64,000 nt of DNA from CP2-2F sp034436355 (lineage in GTDB: Bacteria; Chloroflexota; Anaerolineae; Aggregatilineales; UBA2796): positions 62,001-126,000 of the forward strand of contig DAOTVQ010000028.1 of NCBI GenBank assembly GCA_034436355.1, read 5' to 3'. The first letter of the stretch is position 1, and each line of letters opens with the position of its first letter. Shown here piece by piece: positions 1 to 8,502 of the stretch. A model generated the notes under the pieces. That model searched no databases and was not told the origin of the DNA. It worked only from the letters and a program-made list of their open reading frames with translations. Both the position numbers and the translations under genes were made by a program.

Positions 1-1704
1 CCAGAAAACACCATTTTCTCGATCAAGCGCTTCATGGGGCGCAAATTCAACGATCCCGAAGTGCAGCGCGCTATGAAAGTCGTCCCCTATAAGGTGACCG
101 AAGCCCCTAACGGCGATGTGCGCGTGATAATGGGCGGCAAGGAATTCAGCCCGCCCGAAGTGAGCGCCATGATCCTTGGCAAGCTGAAGTCCGACGCAGA
201 GGCATTTCTGGGCGCTGGCGTAACGCAGGCTGTGATTACGGTGCCTGCCTACTTTAATGATAGCCAGCGCAACGCCACCAAAGATGCAGGCAAGATCGCC
301 GGCTTGGAGGTGCTGCGCATCATCAACGAGCCGACCGCCTCCGCGCTTGCCTATGGCTTGGATAAGAAAGGCGACGAGACGATTGCCGTCTATGACCTTG
401 GCGGCGGCACCTTCGATATTTCAATCCTTGATGTGGGCGACGGCGTTTTTGAAGTCAAGGCGACCAACGGCGATACCTACTTGGGTGGCGATGACTTCGA
501 TAACCGCATCATCAACTGGATTGCCGATGAATTTAAGAAAGAGCAAGGCATTGATCTGCGGAGTGATCGGCAGGCGTTGCAGCGCTTGAAGGAAGCCGCT
601 GAAGGCGCCAAGAAAGAGCTTTCGCAGACCATGCAGGCAGAGATCAACTTGCCCTTCATCACAGCCGATGCCAGCGGTCCCAAGCACTTGATCATGCCGC
701 TTTCGCGTGCCAAGCTGGAGCAGTTGACCGCTGATCTGGTGGAGCGCTCGATGGCGCCTGTGCGCCGCGCCCTTGAAGATGCCGGCATCAAGCCCAGCGA
801 CGTTGACGAAGTGGTGCTGGTGGGCGGCATGACCCGTATGCCCGCTGTCCAAGAGGCTGTTAAGAAGCTCTTTAACAAAGAGCCGAACAAGAGCGTGAAT
901 CCTGATGAGGTGGTGGCGGTTGGTGCCGCCATTCAGGCAGGCGTCCTCAGTGGTGAGGTGAAAGACGTGCTGCTGTTGGATGTGACGCCGCTCACGCTCA
1001 GCATCGAGACGCTGGGCGGTGTGGCAACCGCGCTGATCGAGCGCAACACCACCATCCCTGTGCGCAAGTCACAAATCTTCTCCACCGCCTCCGACAACCA
1101 GACGCAGGTCGAGATTCACATTGTGCAGGGTGAGCGCCCAATGGCAAACGATAACAAGACGCTCGGACGCTTCATTTTGGATGGCATTCCGCCGGCACCG
1201 CGTGGCGTGCCACAAATTGAGGTAACCTTTGATATTGACGCCAACGGCATTTTGAATGTTTCGGCGGCAGATAAGGCAACCGGGCGCTCACAGCACATCA
1301 CGATCACTGCCTCTAGTGGTTTGACTGAGGCTGAGATTGAGCGCATGGTGAAAGATGCTGAGCGCAACAAGGCAGCCGACGAGCGCCGCAAGCAAGAAAT
1401 CGAGCTGAACAATCTGGCAGACACTGCCGTCTACGGTGCAGAGAGCGCCTTGCGCGAGTATGGCGACAAGATCGATAGCGCGTTGAAGGCAAGCATCGAA
1501 AAGCAGATTGAAGCCGTCAAGAAAGCGCGTGAGACAGGCGATCAAGGGCAGATTCGCAGCGCTGTTGAGGAATTGCAGCGCAGCGTGCAGCAAATTGGCG
1601 CCAGCATGTATGGTCAGCCGAATGTCAGCAGCAATGGCATGCCCAACGAAGAAGCACGGGATAGGGGCAAAGAAGACGTGGTCGAAGGCGAAGTCGTCGA
1701 ATAA
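1..1704 (+). CDS. dnaK: Molecular chaperone DnaK (Hsp70), 5' truncated
   Basis: ATP-dependent Hsp70 chaperone that refolds client proteins with DnaJ and GrpE in the cytoplasm. The reading frame is open from base 1 (P-E-N-T-I-F-S-I-K-R-F-M), so the start lies outside the window and about 40-50 N-terminal residues are missing. Visible Hsp70 signatures are INEPTASALAYG, the DLGGGTFDIS phosphate loop and VLVGGMTRMP. The C-terminal lid ends in an acidic tail (DVVEGEVVE) typical of bacterial DnaK. An intrinsic terminator follows, and hrcA lies convergent beyond it. No CIRCE element is visible, but the dnaK promoter itself is outside the window. Confidence 0.98.
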   Translation, partial: PENTIFSIKRFMGRKFNDPEVQRAMKVVPYKVTEAPNGDVRVIMGGKEFSPPEVSAMILGKLKSDAEAFLGAGVTQAVITVPAYFNDSQRNATKDAGKIAGLEVLRIINEPTASALAYGLDKKGDETIAVYDLGGGTFDISILDVGDGVFEVKATNGDTYLGGDDFDNRIINWIADEFKKEQGIDLRSDRQALQRLKEAAEGAKKELSQTMQAEINLPFITADASGPKHLIMPLSRAKLEQLTADLVERSMAPVRRALEDAGIKPSDVDEVVLVGGMTRMPAVQEAVKKLFNKEPNKSVNPDEVVAVGAAIQAGVLSGEVKDVLLLDVTPLTLSIETLGGVATALIERNTTIPVRKSQIFSTASDNQTQVEIHIVQGERPMANDNKTLGRFILDGIPPAPRGVPQIEVTFDIDANGILNVSAADKATGRSQHITITASSGLTEAEIERMVKDAERNKAADERRKQEIELNNLADTAVYGAESALREYGDKIDSALKASIEKQIEAVKKARETGDQGQIRSAVEELQRSVQQIGASMYGQPNVSSNGMPNEEARDRGKEDVVEGEVVE

Positions 1705-1729
1705 GGCAACCCACCACACGAAACGGTTG

Positions 1730-1761
1730 CGGCGCGGATCAGCATAATCCGCGCCGTTTTT
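1730..1761 (+). terminator. Intrinsic terminator after dnaK
   Basis: A perfect 10-bp stem (CGGCGCGGAT at 1730-1739 with ATCCGCGCCG at 1747-1756) and a 7-nt loop is followed by TTTTT. It sits 25 bases after the dnaK stop. The hairpin may also help end hrcA on the other strand, but no T tract follows in that direction. Confidence 0.9.
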
Positions 1762-1762
1762 G

Positions 1763-2848
1763 TCAGCCGTTCTCGCGGCGGTCGGGCGGCTCGCCGTAGA
1801 TGGTTAGCATCATGCCACTCACCAAGCCCGCCATATAGCGGACGGTCGCAATGGCGCGCCCATAGCGCATCCGCGTTGGCCCTAGCACCATCAGCGCACC
1901 CGTTGCCTGATCAGGCACACCGTAGCGGCTGATGACCATGCCCAAATGTTGAATATCTTGCCAGCGCCCATCGCCGCCGATGATGACGCGCACCTGCCCA
2001 ATCGCCTGATCGGGCAGTTCAGCGATGATGTCGTGCAGCACATGCTGTTCTTCCACGGCACGGATCGCCTGCTGCGCGCCCGCACTCTCGGTAAAGAGCG
2101 TCAGCACATCGCTCAGCCCCTCACGGTAGGTAAAGCGCATCGGCGCGTGATCTGCCTCGTCCATCACGTCGGCAATCACTTCAATAACCTCACGGGCAAG
2201 TTCGCTATCCGCTTGTCTGGCGCGCCCACGCATCTGTTCGGCATTCAAGCCATCGCACAGCGCATTCAGCTGATTGGCAATCGCGCTGAGCTGCTCTTGG
2301 CTTGGCACCTCGGCTAAGGTCAACATTTGTTGGCGCACCTCGCCGCCGTGCAGCACCAAGACCATCATCACGGCGCGCCCTTGGGTGGCAAGCAGCGCCA
2401 AATGCTTATACTGGCTGCTCACGGCACGCGGTGGCGCCACTAAGGCAGCGCCATGCACATTCCGCGCGAGGACGACCGCTGCCAAACGCAGCCCACTCTC
2501 TAGATCGTGCGCGGCAGGCGCAAAGGCGGAGTCTATGGCATGTTTCTCATCAGGTGGCAGTTCGTCCGAGAGCAAGCGGCGCACAAAATAGCGGTAGCCG
2601 ATCTCGGTTGGCACGCGCCCCGCCGAAGTGTGCGGCGCCGCCAACAAGCCCAGTTCTTCAAGGCGTGCCATCTCATTCCGAATGGTGGCGCTGCTCAGGT
2701 TGGCAAGATGCACTTCAGCCAAAAACTTGCTGCCAATTGGCTCAGGCTTGTTGGTATACTCGCGGATGATTAATGCTAAAATCTTCTCTTGGCGTTCCGT
2801 AAGTTCGGGCAGGTCTGCCGCGTCTAATGCCATAGCAACACATTCCAC
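1763..2848 (-). CDS. hrcA: Heat-inducible transcription repressor HrcA
   Basis: HrcA represses heat-shock operons by binding CIRCE operators and is kept active by GroEL. The N-terminus has the winged-helix region (LTERQEKILALIIREY, then GSKFLAE and SATIRNEMARLEELG), followed by the GAF-like and dimerisation regions. The C-terminus has the family end with GP(T)RMRYGRAI. Length is about 361 aa, close to the usual 340-350. A GTG start at 2848 is chosen because AAGGTG lies 9 nt upstream; an ATG at 2833 is the alternative. It is convergent with dnaK. No CIRCE inverted repeat (TTAGCACTC-N9-GAGTGCTAA) was seen by eye in this window, so its targets would be elsewhere. Confidence 0.93.
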   Translation of the reverse strand: MECVAMALDAADLPELTERQEKILALIIREYTNKPEPIGSKFLAEVHLANLSSATIRNEMARLEELGLLAAPHTSAGRVPTEIGYRYFVRRLLSDELPPDEKHAIDSAFAPAAHDLESGLRLAAVVLARNVHGAALVAPPRAVSSQYKHLALLATQGRAVMMVLVLHGGEVRQQMLTLAEVPSQEQLSAIANQLNALCDGLNAEQMRGRARQADSELAREVIEVIADVMDEADHAPMRFTYREGLSDVLTLFTESAGAQQAIRAVEEQHVLHDIIAELPDQAIGQVRVIIGGDGRWQDIQHLGMVISRYGVPDQATGALMVLGPTRMRYGRAIATVRYMAGLVSGMMLTIYGEPPDRRENG

Positions 2849-2870
2849 TACACGCTACACCTTGTGAATA

Positions 2871-2879
2871 TGGTACAAT
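2871..2879 (+). promoter_or_regulatory. Extended -10 promoter for trxA
   Basis: TGGTACAAT is an extended -10 element (TGN plus TACAAT) 32 bases before the trxA ATG. No good -35 is present at the usual distance, as is common for extended -10 promoters. A strong ribosome binding site GAGGAG follows at 2901-2906. Confidence 0.5.
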
Positions 2880-2911
2880 TGTAGCGCAAAATAGAAGATA
2901 GAGGAGAAACT

Positions 2912-3253
2912 ATGGGATCGCATACCTTTGAAGTGACCGACAGCAATTTTCAGGCAGAGGTGCTGTCTAGCGAGACGCCTGTGCTTGTGGATTTCTGGGC
3001 AGATTGGTGCCAGCCGTGCAAGATGATCGCGCCCATTGTAGACGAAGTGGCAACGCGCTACGAAGGGCGCTTGCGTGTTGCCAAGCTGGATATTGATTCC
3101 AACCCAACCATCACGGAAAGCTACAACATTCAGGGCATTCCAACCTTGGTGCTGTTCAAGGGCGGTGAAGCTGTGCATTACATCGTTGGTTACCGCACCC
3201 GCGATAAGCTGGAGGCGGAATTGAACAAGCACCTTGTGCCAGAGCAAGCCTAG
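2912..3253 (+). CDS. trxA: Thioredoxin
   Basis: Small cytoplasmic disulfide reductase of 113 aa, normal thioredoxin length. The redox centre is W32-C33-Q34-P35-C36, where most thioredoxins have WCGPC; the Gly to Gln change is expected to shift redox potential somewhat. The family cis-proline loop (G-I75-P76-T77) and a conserved DFWAxWC strand are present. GAGGAG lies 5 nt before the ATG. It is monocistronic, divergent from hrcA, and followed by its own terminator. Confidence 0.95.
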   Translation: MGSHTFEVTDSNFQAEVLSSETPVLVDFWADWCQPCKMIAPIVDEVATRYEGRLRVAKLDIDSNPTITESYNIQGIPTLVLFKGGEAVHYIVGYRTRDKLEAELNKHLVPEQA

Positions 3254-3282
3254 CCTGCACGCAAAAGCACACTCCCTGAGAC

Positions 3283-3314
3283 GGGCATGGGAACTCTCCC
3301 AGGCCCATTTTTTT
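3283..3314 (+). terminator. Intrinsic terminator after trxA
   Basis: A 10-bp stem with one mismatch (GGGCATGGGA at 3283-3292 and TCCCAGGCCC at 3297-3306), a 4-nt loop, and seven T residues at 3308-3314. It begins 30 bases after the trxA stop. Confidence 0.88.
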
Positions 3315-3341
3315 ATGTGACTGAGTAGCGTTAGCCCTACC

Positions 3342-5276
3342 TTAATTCACAGGCAGCAGCGGGATCACCTCATCAGTGGGCGGCAGCTTGGCGCCGCGTG
3401 CTGCCTTCGGCACTACCGACGGGCATTCCCACGCCTCAGCGGGCGTTTGGCTGCGCGTCTCGGCAAATTTGGGCAGAATGCCACACGCAAAGCACTTATC
3501 GCGGCAATCTACTCGCGTTTCGCCGCGCTGCGACATCAAATAGTCCTCTAGCAAGAACTTTTTCTTGACCGCCACGTCAATGTGATCCCATGGGAAGACC
3601 TCATCCAACTGGCGCGGACGGTGCGTGTAGAAGGCTATGTCTAGCCCTTCTGCCTCAAACGCCTGCCGCCACACCAACGGCTGGTGCTGATCCTGCCAGG
3701 CGTCGAACTTGGCGCCGTTCTGCCACGCCCGCAAAATGACCGCGCCTAAGCGCCGATCCCCACGCGAGAGGAAGCCTTCAAAGATCGTCTCTTGCGGATT
3801 GTTCCAGCGCAGGCGCAAGCCGTTGCCGCGCAGCTCGCGCCGCAGCAGGTCTTGTTTGGCATACATCTGGTCTACGCTATCTAAAGGTGACCACTGGAAG
3901 GGCGTGTGCGGCTTCGGGATGAAGGTGCTGACGCCGACGTTCACGTTTGCCTTGTTGCCGTGAATCCTGCGCCCTTCGGTTAGCACCGCCTTAGAGAGAT
4001 CAATGATCGCCTGCACATCCTCAAGCGTTTCGCTGGGATGCCCGATCATGAAGTAGAGCTTGATGGTGCGCCAGCCGCGCTTGTAAATTTCGCGGGCAGT
4101 CTCCAGCACTTGGGCATCTGGCACGTATTTGTTGATAATATCGCGCATTTTCTCGGTGGCTGCCTCTGGCGCCAAGGTGAAGCCGCTGCGCCGCGTATCG
4201 CGCAAGGCGTCCATCAGGTCGGCGCTCATCGTCTCGATGCGAAGGCTGGGCAAGCCGATGCTCAAGCCTTGCGCGCCCCACCGATCCCCGATCTCGCGCA
4301 CCAAGCGCTTGACGTGCGTGTAGTCTGATGAGGAGAGTGAGAGCAAACCGATTTCTTCAAAGCCGGTGTTCCGCACGATCTGATCAACCGCCGCGACGAC
4401 TTCCTCAACGCTGCGCTCACGGACAGGGCGCGTGACCATGCCGGCGTGGCAGAAGCGGCAGCCGCGTGTGCAGCCGCGCATGATCTCAATTGGCGCACGG
4501 TTGTGGACGGTATCCACATTTGGGACGAGGAAGCGCGTGAACGGCTCAGGCAGAATCGGCACAATGCGCTTCAGCACCTTAGGCGGCGCTTCAGGCACGT
4601 TGGGCGTCACTGAGGCGATGCTGCCATCCGCGTGATACTGCACATCATAGAAGCGCGGCACGTAAATGCCCTGCACCTTTGCCAGTGCGCGCAGTTGTGC
4701 GTGGCGCGGCAGATCGCGTGTCGCCATCAGGGCGTGAGCAATATCAAGGATGATTTCCTCACCTTCCCCGATCACGAAGGCGTCAATAAAATCCGCCATC
4801 GGCTCAGGGTTGTAGCAGGCATGACCACCAGCAATGACCAGCGGATAGCGTTCGTCGCGCTCGGCGGCAAGCACAGGCATTCCCGCCAAATCCAGCAGGT
4901 TGACGGCGTTCGTGTAGAGCTGCTCATAGGGCAAGCTGATCCCGAATAGGTCAAAATCGCGGATCGGGCGCTTGCTCTCTAGGCTGTAGAGTGGGATGCC
5001 GCGCTCGCGCATCAGCGCTTCCATATCCAGCCATGGGCTGTAGGTGCGCTCTGCCAGCATGGTGGGCTGCTTGTTGAAAATGTCGTAGAGGATCATCAGC
5101 CCAAGGTTAGACATGCCCAAATCGTAAATATCTGGGAAGGCGAGTGCCGCACGAAAGGACACCGCATCCCAGTCTTTCCGCACGCTGTTATATTCGCCGC
5201 CCACGTAGCGTCCCGGCTTGGTCACCGAGAGCAGCAAACGGTCTAAGTGACGTTCAATCTGTTCGGGTGTCATCAA
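3342..5276 (-). CDS. B12-binding-like domain / radical SAM protein (TIGR03960-like)
   Basis: A 644-aa radical SAM enzyme of the family that couples an N-terminal cobalamin-binding-like fold to a radical SAM barrel. The N-terminal part includes AFPDIYDLGMSNLG and GGHACYNPEP near residues 150-159. The radical SAM cluster motif is C269-T-R-G-C273-R-F-C276. A C-terminal cysteine-rich stretch (DCRDKCFACGI, about residue 600) could bind a second cluster or metal. In many bacteria this family is fused or adjacent to a DUF2344 protein near ribosomal protein L21 or RNase G genes. None of those neighbours is here, so it stands alone. The substrate is not established. Confidence 0.9.
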   Translation of the reverse strand: MMTPEQIERHLDRLLLSVTKPGRYVGGEYNSVRKDWDAVSFRAALAFPDIYDLGMSNLGLMILYDIFNKQPTMLAERTYSPWLDMEALMRERGIPLYSLESKRPIRDFDLFGISLPYEQLYTNAVNLLDLAGMPVLAAERDERYPLVIAGGHACYNPEPMADFIDAFVIGEGEEIILDIAHALMATRDLPRHAQLRALAKVQGIYVPRFYDVQYHADGSIASVTPNVPEAPPKVLKRIVPILPEPFTRFLVPNVDTVHNRAPIEIMRGCTRGCRFCHAGMVTRPVRERSVEEVVAAVDQIVRNTGFEEIGLLSLSSSDYTHVKRLVREIGDRWGAQGLSIGLPSLRIETMSADLMDALRDTRRSGFTLAPEAATEKMRDIINKYVPDAQVLETAREIYKRGWRTIKLYFMIGHPSETLEDVQAIIDLSKAVLTEGRRIHGNKANVNVGVSTFIPKPHTPFQWSPLDSVDQMYAKQDLLRRELRGNGLRLRWNNPQETIFEGFLSRGDRRLGAVILRAWQNGAKFDAWQDQHQPLVWRQAFEAEGLDIAFYTHRPRQLDEVFPWDHIDVAVKKKFLLEDYLMSQRGETRVDCRDKCFACGILPKFAETRSQTPAEAWECPSVVPKAARGAKLPPTDEVIPLLPVN

Positions 5277-5346
5277 TACGCCATCCTGCGTTAAAATACG
5301 GTATGCTCGGAGAGTATAGCCTACTTAAGCAAGGCATGGTGATGTT

Positions 5347-6111
5347 ATGGGTCAATTTTACCGCAACCAACCGCCTGAACAACCGCCGCAGCGCGATCCG
5401 CAACAGCCACAGCACTATGCACCTGAAGAGTATCTGGGCGCGCCACCGCCTGATCAGCCGCCGCCGCGCCGCCTGATTGATATTGTCATGGCGCAGTTGC
5501 CGCCATGGGTGCCACGCGACCCGATCCTGCTGGGCGCCATCCTTGCGGGCGGCGTGATCGGCACTTTCTGCCTGTGCGGGCTGTGCTTGTTGTTCACTTT
5601 TTCGGACAGTGCTATTCCGCGCCCAAGCACGCCAACTGCCAGCGCGGGCAATACGACTATCCCGATCATCGTGACCGCCACCCCTGATCTGCCCACGCAG
5701 CCGCCCTTCGATTCCTCTAAAATTGGCAGCTTCCTCAACCCCTTTCTAGATGCCAACCTTGAAGGAATGCAGGCGATTGCCCTTGAAGTGCTAGACCCTA
5801 ACACCGGCGGCTACGTCCGCAGTGCGCCGATTGTTGCCAACACGCTGGAGATGCAGCAGTTTGTGACGGCGTTCAACATCGCGCAGGCGATCACCGCGCC
5901 GGATTTCGGCTGTCCCGATCATGTGCGGTTCTTGGTGGCGCGTGCCGATGGCTCGGTTGTCTCGATTGGCGCCTGCCTGAAGGGCGTGGTCATCTTGCGC
6001 GGCGCAGCGCTGCCGAACTTGGGTGGCAACGATCTGCCGATGGGGCCGTACTTCACGGATATCCTGACGCCCTACTTGCCGAGCATTTATCAGGGGCTGC
6101 TCAGCCGTTAG
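5347..6111 (+). CDS. Hypothetical single-pass membrane protein with Pro/Gln-rich N-terminus
   Basis: A 254-aa protein of unrecognised family. The first ~45 residues are rich in Pro, Gln and Arg and look cytoplasmic and disordered. A hydrophobic, cysteine-containing segment at about residues 58-80 (ILLGAILAGGVIGTFCLCG then CLLFTF) would span the membrane once. A Pro/Thr-rich linker and a ~160-residue extracytoplasmic domain follow. The layout resembles the protein at 54502-56082 but the sequences are not clearly related. It is divergent from the radical SAM gene, 70 bases apart. The 171 bases after it, up to the Clp gene, show no gene. Confidence 0.7.
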   Translation: MGQFYRNQPPEQPPQRDPQQPQHYAPEEYLGAPPPDQPPPRRLIDIVMAQLPPWVPRDPILLGAILAGGVIGTFCLCGLCLLFTFSDSAIPRPSTPTASAGNTTIPIIVTATPDLPTQPPFDSSKIGSFLNPFLDANLEGMQAIALEVLDPNTGGYVRSAPIVANTLEMQQFVTAFNIAQAITAPDFGCPDHVRFLVARADGSVVSIGACLKGVVILRGAALPNLGGNDLPMGPYFTDILTPYLPSIYQGLLSR

Positions 6112-6282
6112 GGGAAATTAGCCCACCCATCTTCAGCCCATCCGCCTGTTTGAGGTGCCGCCGCAGAATGCACTTGGGCACTTTGCACTGCCTGACTTGC
6201 CCTTGTCGGATCGGCGCTTTTAGGCTACCTTTAGGGCATCTTCAAAGGGCGGCAAGCGCAACATCAGATTAGGTGCGGACGT

Positions 6283-8502
6283 ATGGCAACCTTAAATCCT
6301 AAATTACTCTCGACCGATAGCACCGCCGTGCTGAACAGCGCGGTTGATATTATCAAGTCCTACGGCAGGCGGACGATCTATCCTGAGGCGGCGCTGCTCG
6401 CCCTGATCCGTTCCCAAGAGACGGCTGCCCGCCGTGTGCTGGACTTCTACAAGACGCAGCGCGGGCTTGATCTGGATCGCCTTGAGCGCACCGTGCGCCT
6501 TGCTGTCGAGTCGCGCCGCGATGTTGATGGCGATCTGCTGTTTAATGCTGCCAGCGGTGAAAAAATTGGTCTCAGCCGCCAAATGATCATCGCCCTTGAT
6601 GAGGCGCTCAGTGTGGCGCAGGCGGGCAACGAAATGGTCGTAGATACCGATCATCTGCTGGCTGTTATGGCAGAGAGCAAGCTCAGCACCGGCGGCATCA
6701 TGCGCCAATTCGGGCTGACGCCACGCGGTATGACCGAATTGATGTCCGAGCGCATGGTGACGCAAAAAGGCGCCGCCACCGCCGATGTGGTTGCCGAAGT
6801 GCAGCGCGGCAACCTGCGCCCGATCTACTTCCGCGATGGACTGCTCAAAGAGCTGATCAATATGCTCTCACAGCGCATCAACCGCCATGTGATCCTAATC
6901 GGACCTGAAGGCGTGGGCAAACGCTCGCTTGCCTACAGCTTGGGCATGTTGATTGCCGAAGGCAAGGGGCCTGTTGGGCTGAAGAAATTGGTCACCATTG
7001 ATGAGGCTGCCCTGCTGGATAATCCCGTGCAAGCAGTCACCAACGGCTTGGCACAGGCGAAGGGCGGCATTCTGTTCATCCCACGCCTAGAGCGCTTCTT
7101 TGGCGGACCCGTCCGTTCCGAGTTTCCACGCGCCACGCCGAACATTCAAAAGGCACTCTTGGCAGATGATACCATCATCTTGGCAACCAGTACCCAGAGC
7201 GAGTATGACGAACGGCTTGCCAATGCCAGCGGCGTTGTCGGGCGTGTGCAGTTGCTGCGCGTGCCAGAGCCAAACGACGATGAGGCAACTGCCATCATCA
7301 AGGTGCTTGCGCCGCACATCGCCGCCGACTACAAAGTGCAGATCACCGATGACGCCATCAAAAGCGCCATTCGCCTTGCCCGCCGCTATATGAGCCCCGG
7401 CACGCCGCTGCCGCGCAGCGCTGAACACATCCTGCACCGCGCCGCCGCTATGGTCAACGTCAGCCGCCATGCCGAAATGCCAACCGACGGCGCCTCGCCC
7501 AATGATGAAGTGGATGCCGAAGATGTGACGCTTGCCGCCGCGCAGATGACGGGCATCCCGGTTGCCAAACTTGGGCAAGATGAGCGCACGCGCTATGCCA
7601 GCATGGTTGAACACCTGCACGAGCGCATCATCGGGCAATCTGAGGCGGTGCTTGCCGTCAGCCGCGCCGTGAAGACTGCCCGCGTCGGCTTGAAAGACCC
7701 TAAGCGCCCCATTGGCAGCTTCCTCTTTCTTGGTCCGACCGGCGTCGGCAAGACTGAGCTTGCCAAAGCGCTGGCAGAGTTCATGTTTGGCAGCGAAGAT
7801 GCCATGCTCGAAATTGACATGAGCGAATACATGGACGAGAGTGCCGTCAACAAGCTGATCGGTGCGCCGCCCGGCTACGTTGGCTATGAAGGCGGCGGTC
7901 AGCTTACCGACCGCGTCCGCCAGCAGCCGTACATCGTCGTGCTGTTTGACGAAGTGGAGAAGGCAAATAACCGCGTGATGGACGTGCTGCTGCAAGTGCT
8001 GGAGGCAGGACGCCTGACGGATGGACAAGGGCGCACTGCCAACTTTAGCGAGGCAGTCATCATCCTGACCAGCAACCTAGGGCATGAATATTTGCAGGAT
8101 ACTGACATCACCGAAGAAGACCGCGAAGGTGTGATGGACGAAGTGCGGAACTTCTTCCGCCCTGAATTCCTGAACCGCCTTGATGAGATCGTGATCTTCC
8201 ACATGCTCGGCACGGCAGATTTGCGCGCCATCCTCAACCTGATGCTGAAGAAAGAGGCGAAGCTGGCAGCCGAGCGTGGCTTGAACCTGACCTTCACAGA
8301 GGCGGCAAAGGATTGGATGATGGCGCAAAACACTACGCCCGAATGGGGCGCCCGTCCGTTGCGGCGTATCATTGCGCGCAGCGTGCGCGACCCACTGGCG
8401 GACTTTCTGCTCTCTGCCAACCCTGATTTCGGCACGGCGATTACCATTGATGGCGCGCCTGATGCCGACAAGCTGAGCTTTAGCGTTGAAGCGAAGGCAT
8501 GA
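6283..8502 (+). CDS. ClpC/ClpB-like AAA+ ATPase with degenerate first ATPase domain
   Basis: A 739-aa Hsp100-type unfoldase relative. Residues ~1-150 form a Clp N-like repeat region. The first AAA+ module has a Walker A-like GPEGVGKRS at 207-215, but where the Walker B hhhhDE should be it reads ILFIPRLE (263-270), so the catalytic acid pair is absent, and no aromatic pore loop of the usual D1 type is apparent. The second module is intact: GPTGVGKT at 484-491, GYVG pore loop, Walker B LFDE with D556-E557, LTSN sensor and a Clp D2-small domain with GARPLRR. No long M domain is present. It forms an operon with capA (ATGA overlap). Whether it pairs with ClpP cannot be judged here. Confidence 0.88.
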   Translation: MATLNPKLLSTDSTAVLNSAVDIIKSYGRRTIYPEAALLALIRSQETAARRVLDFYKTQRGLDLDRLERTVRLAVESRRDVDGDLLFNAASGEKIGLSRQMIIALDEALSVAQAGNEMVVDTDHLLAVMAESKLSTGGIMRQFGLTPRGMTELMSERMVTQKGAATADVVAEVQRGNLRPIYFRDGLLKELINMLSQRINRHVILIGPEGVGKRSLAYSLGMLIAEGKGPVGLKKLVTIDEAALLDNPVQAVTNGLAQAKGGILFIPRLERFFGGPVRSEFPRATPNIQKALLADDTIILATSTQSEYDERLANASGVVGRVQLLRVPEPNDDEATAIIKVLAPHIAADYKVQITDDAIKSAIRLARRYMSPGTPLPRSAEHILHRAAAMVNVSRHAEMPTDGASPNDEVDAEDVTLAAAQMTGIPVAKLGQDERTRYASMVEHLHERIIGQSEAVLAVSRAVKTARVGLKDPKRPIGSFLFLGPTGVGKTELAKALAEFMFGSEDAMLEIDMSEYMDESAVNKLIGAPPGYVGYEGGGQLTDRVRQQPYIVVLFDEVEKANNRVMDVLLQVLEAGRLTDGQGRTANFSEAVIILTSNLGHEYLQDTDITEEDREGVMDEVRNFFRPEFLNRLDEIVIFHMLGTADLRAILNLMLKKEAKLAAERGLNLTFTEAAKDWMMAQNTTPEWGARPLRRIIARSVRDPLADFLLSANPDFGTAITIDGAPDADKLSFSVEAKA

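Noticed and set aside
2849..2911. CIRCE element between hrcA and trxA
   Set aside because: The sequence does not contain the TTAGCACTC / GAGTGCTAA arms.
7087..8028. Long open frame on the minus strand (313 codons)
   Set aside because: It lies antisense within the ClpC-like gene, which has clear ATPase motifs; the frame's composition is that of a mirror frame.
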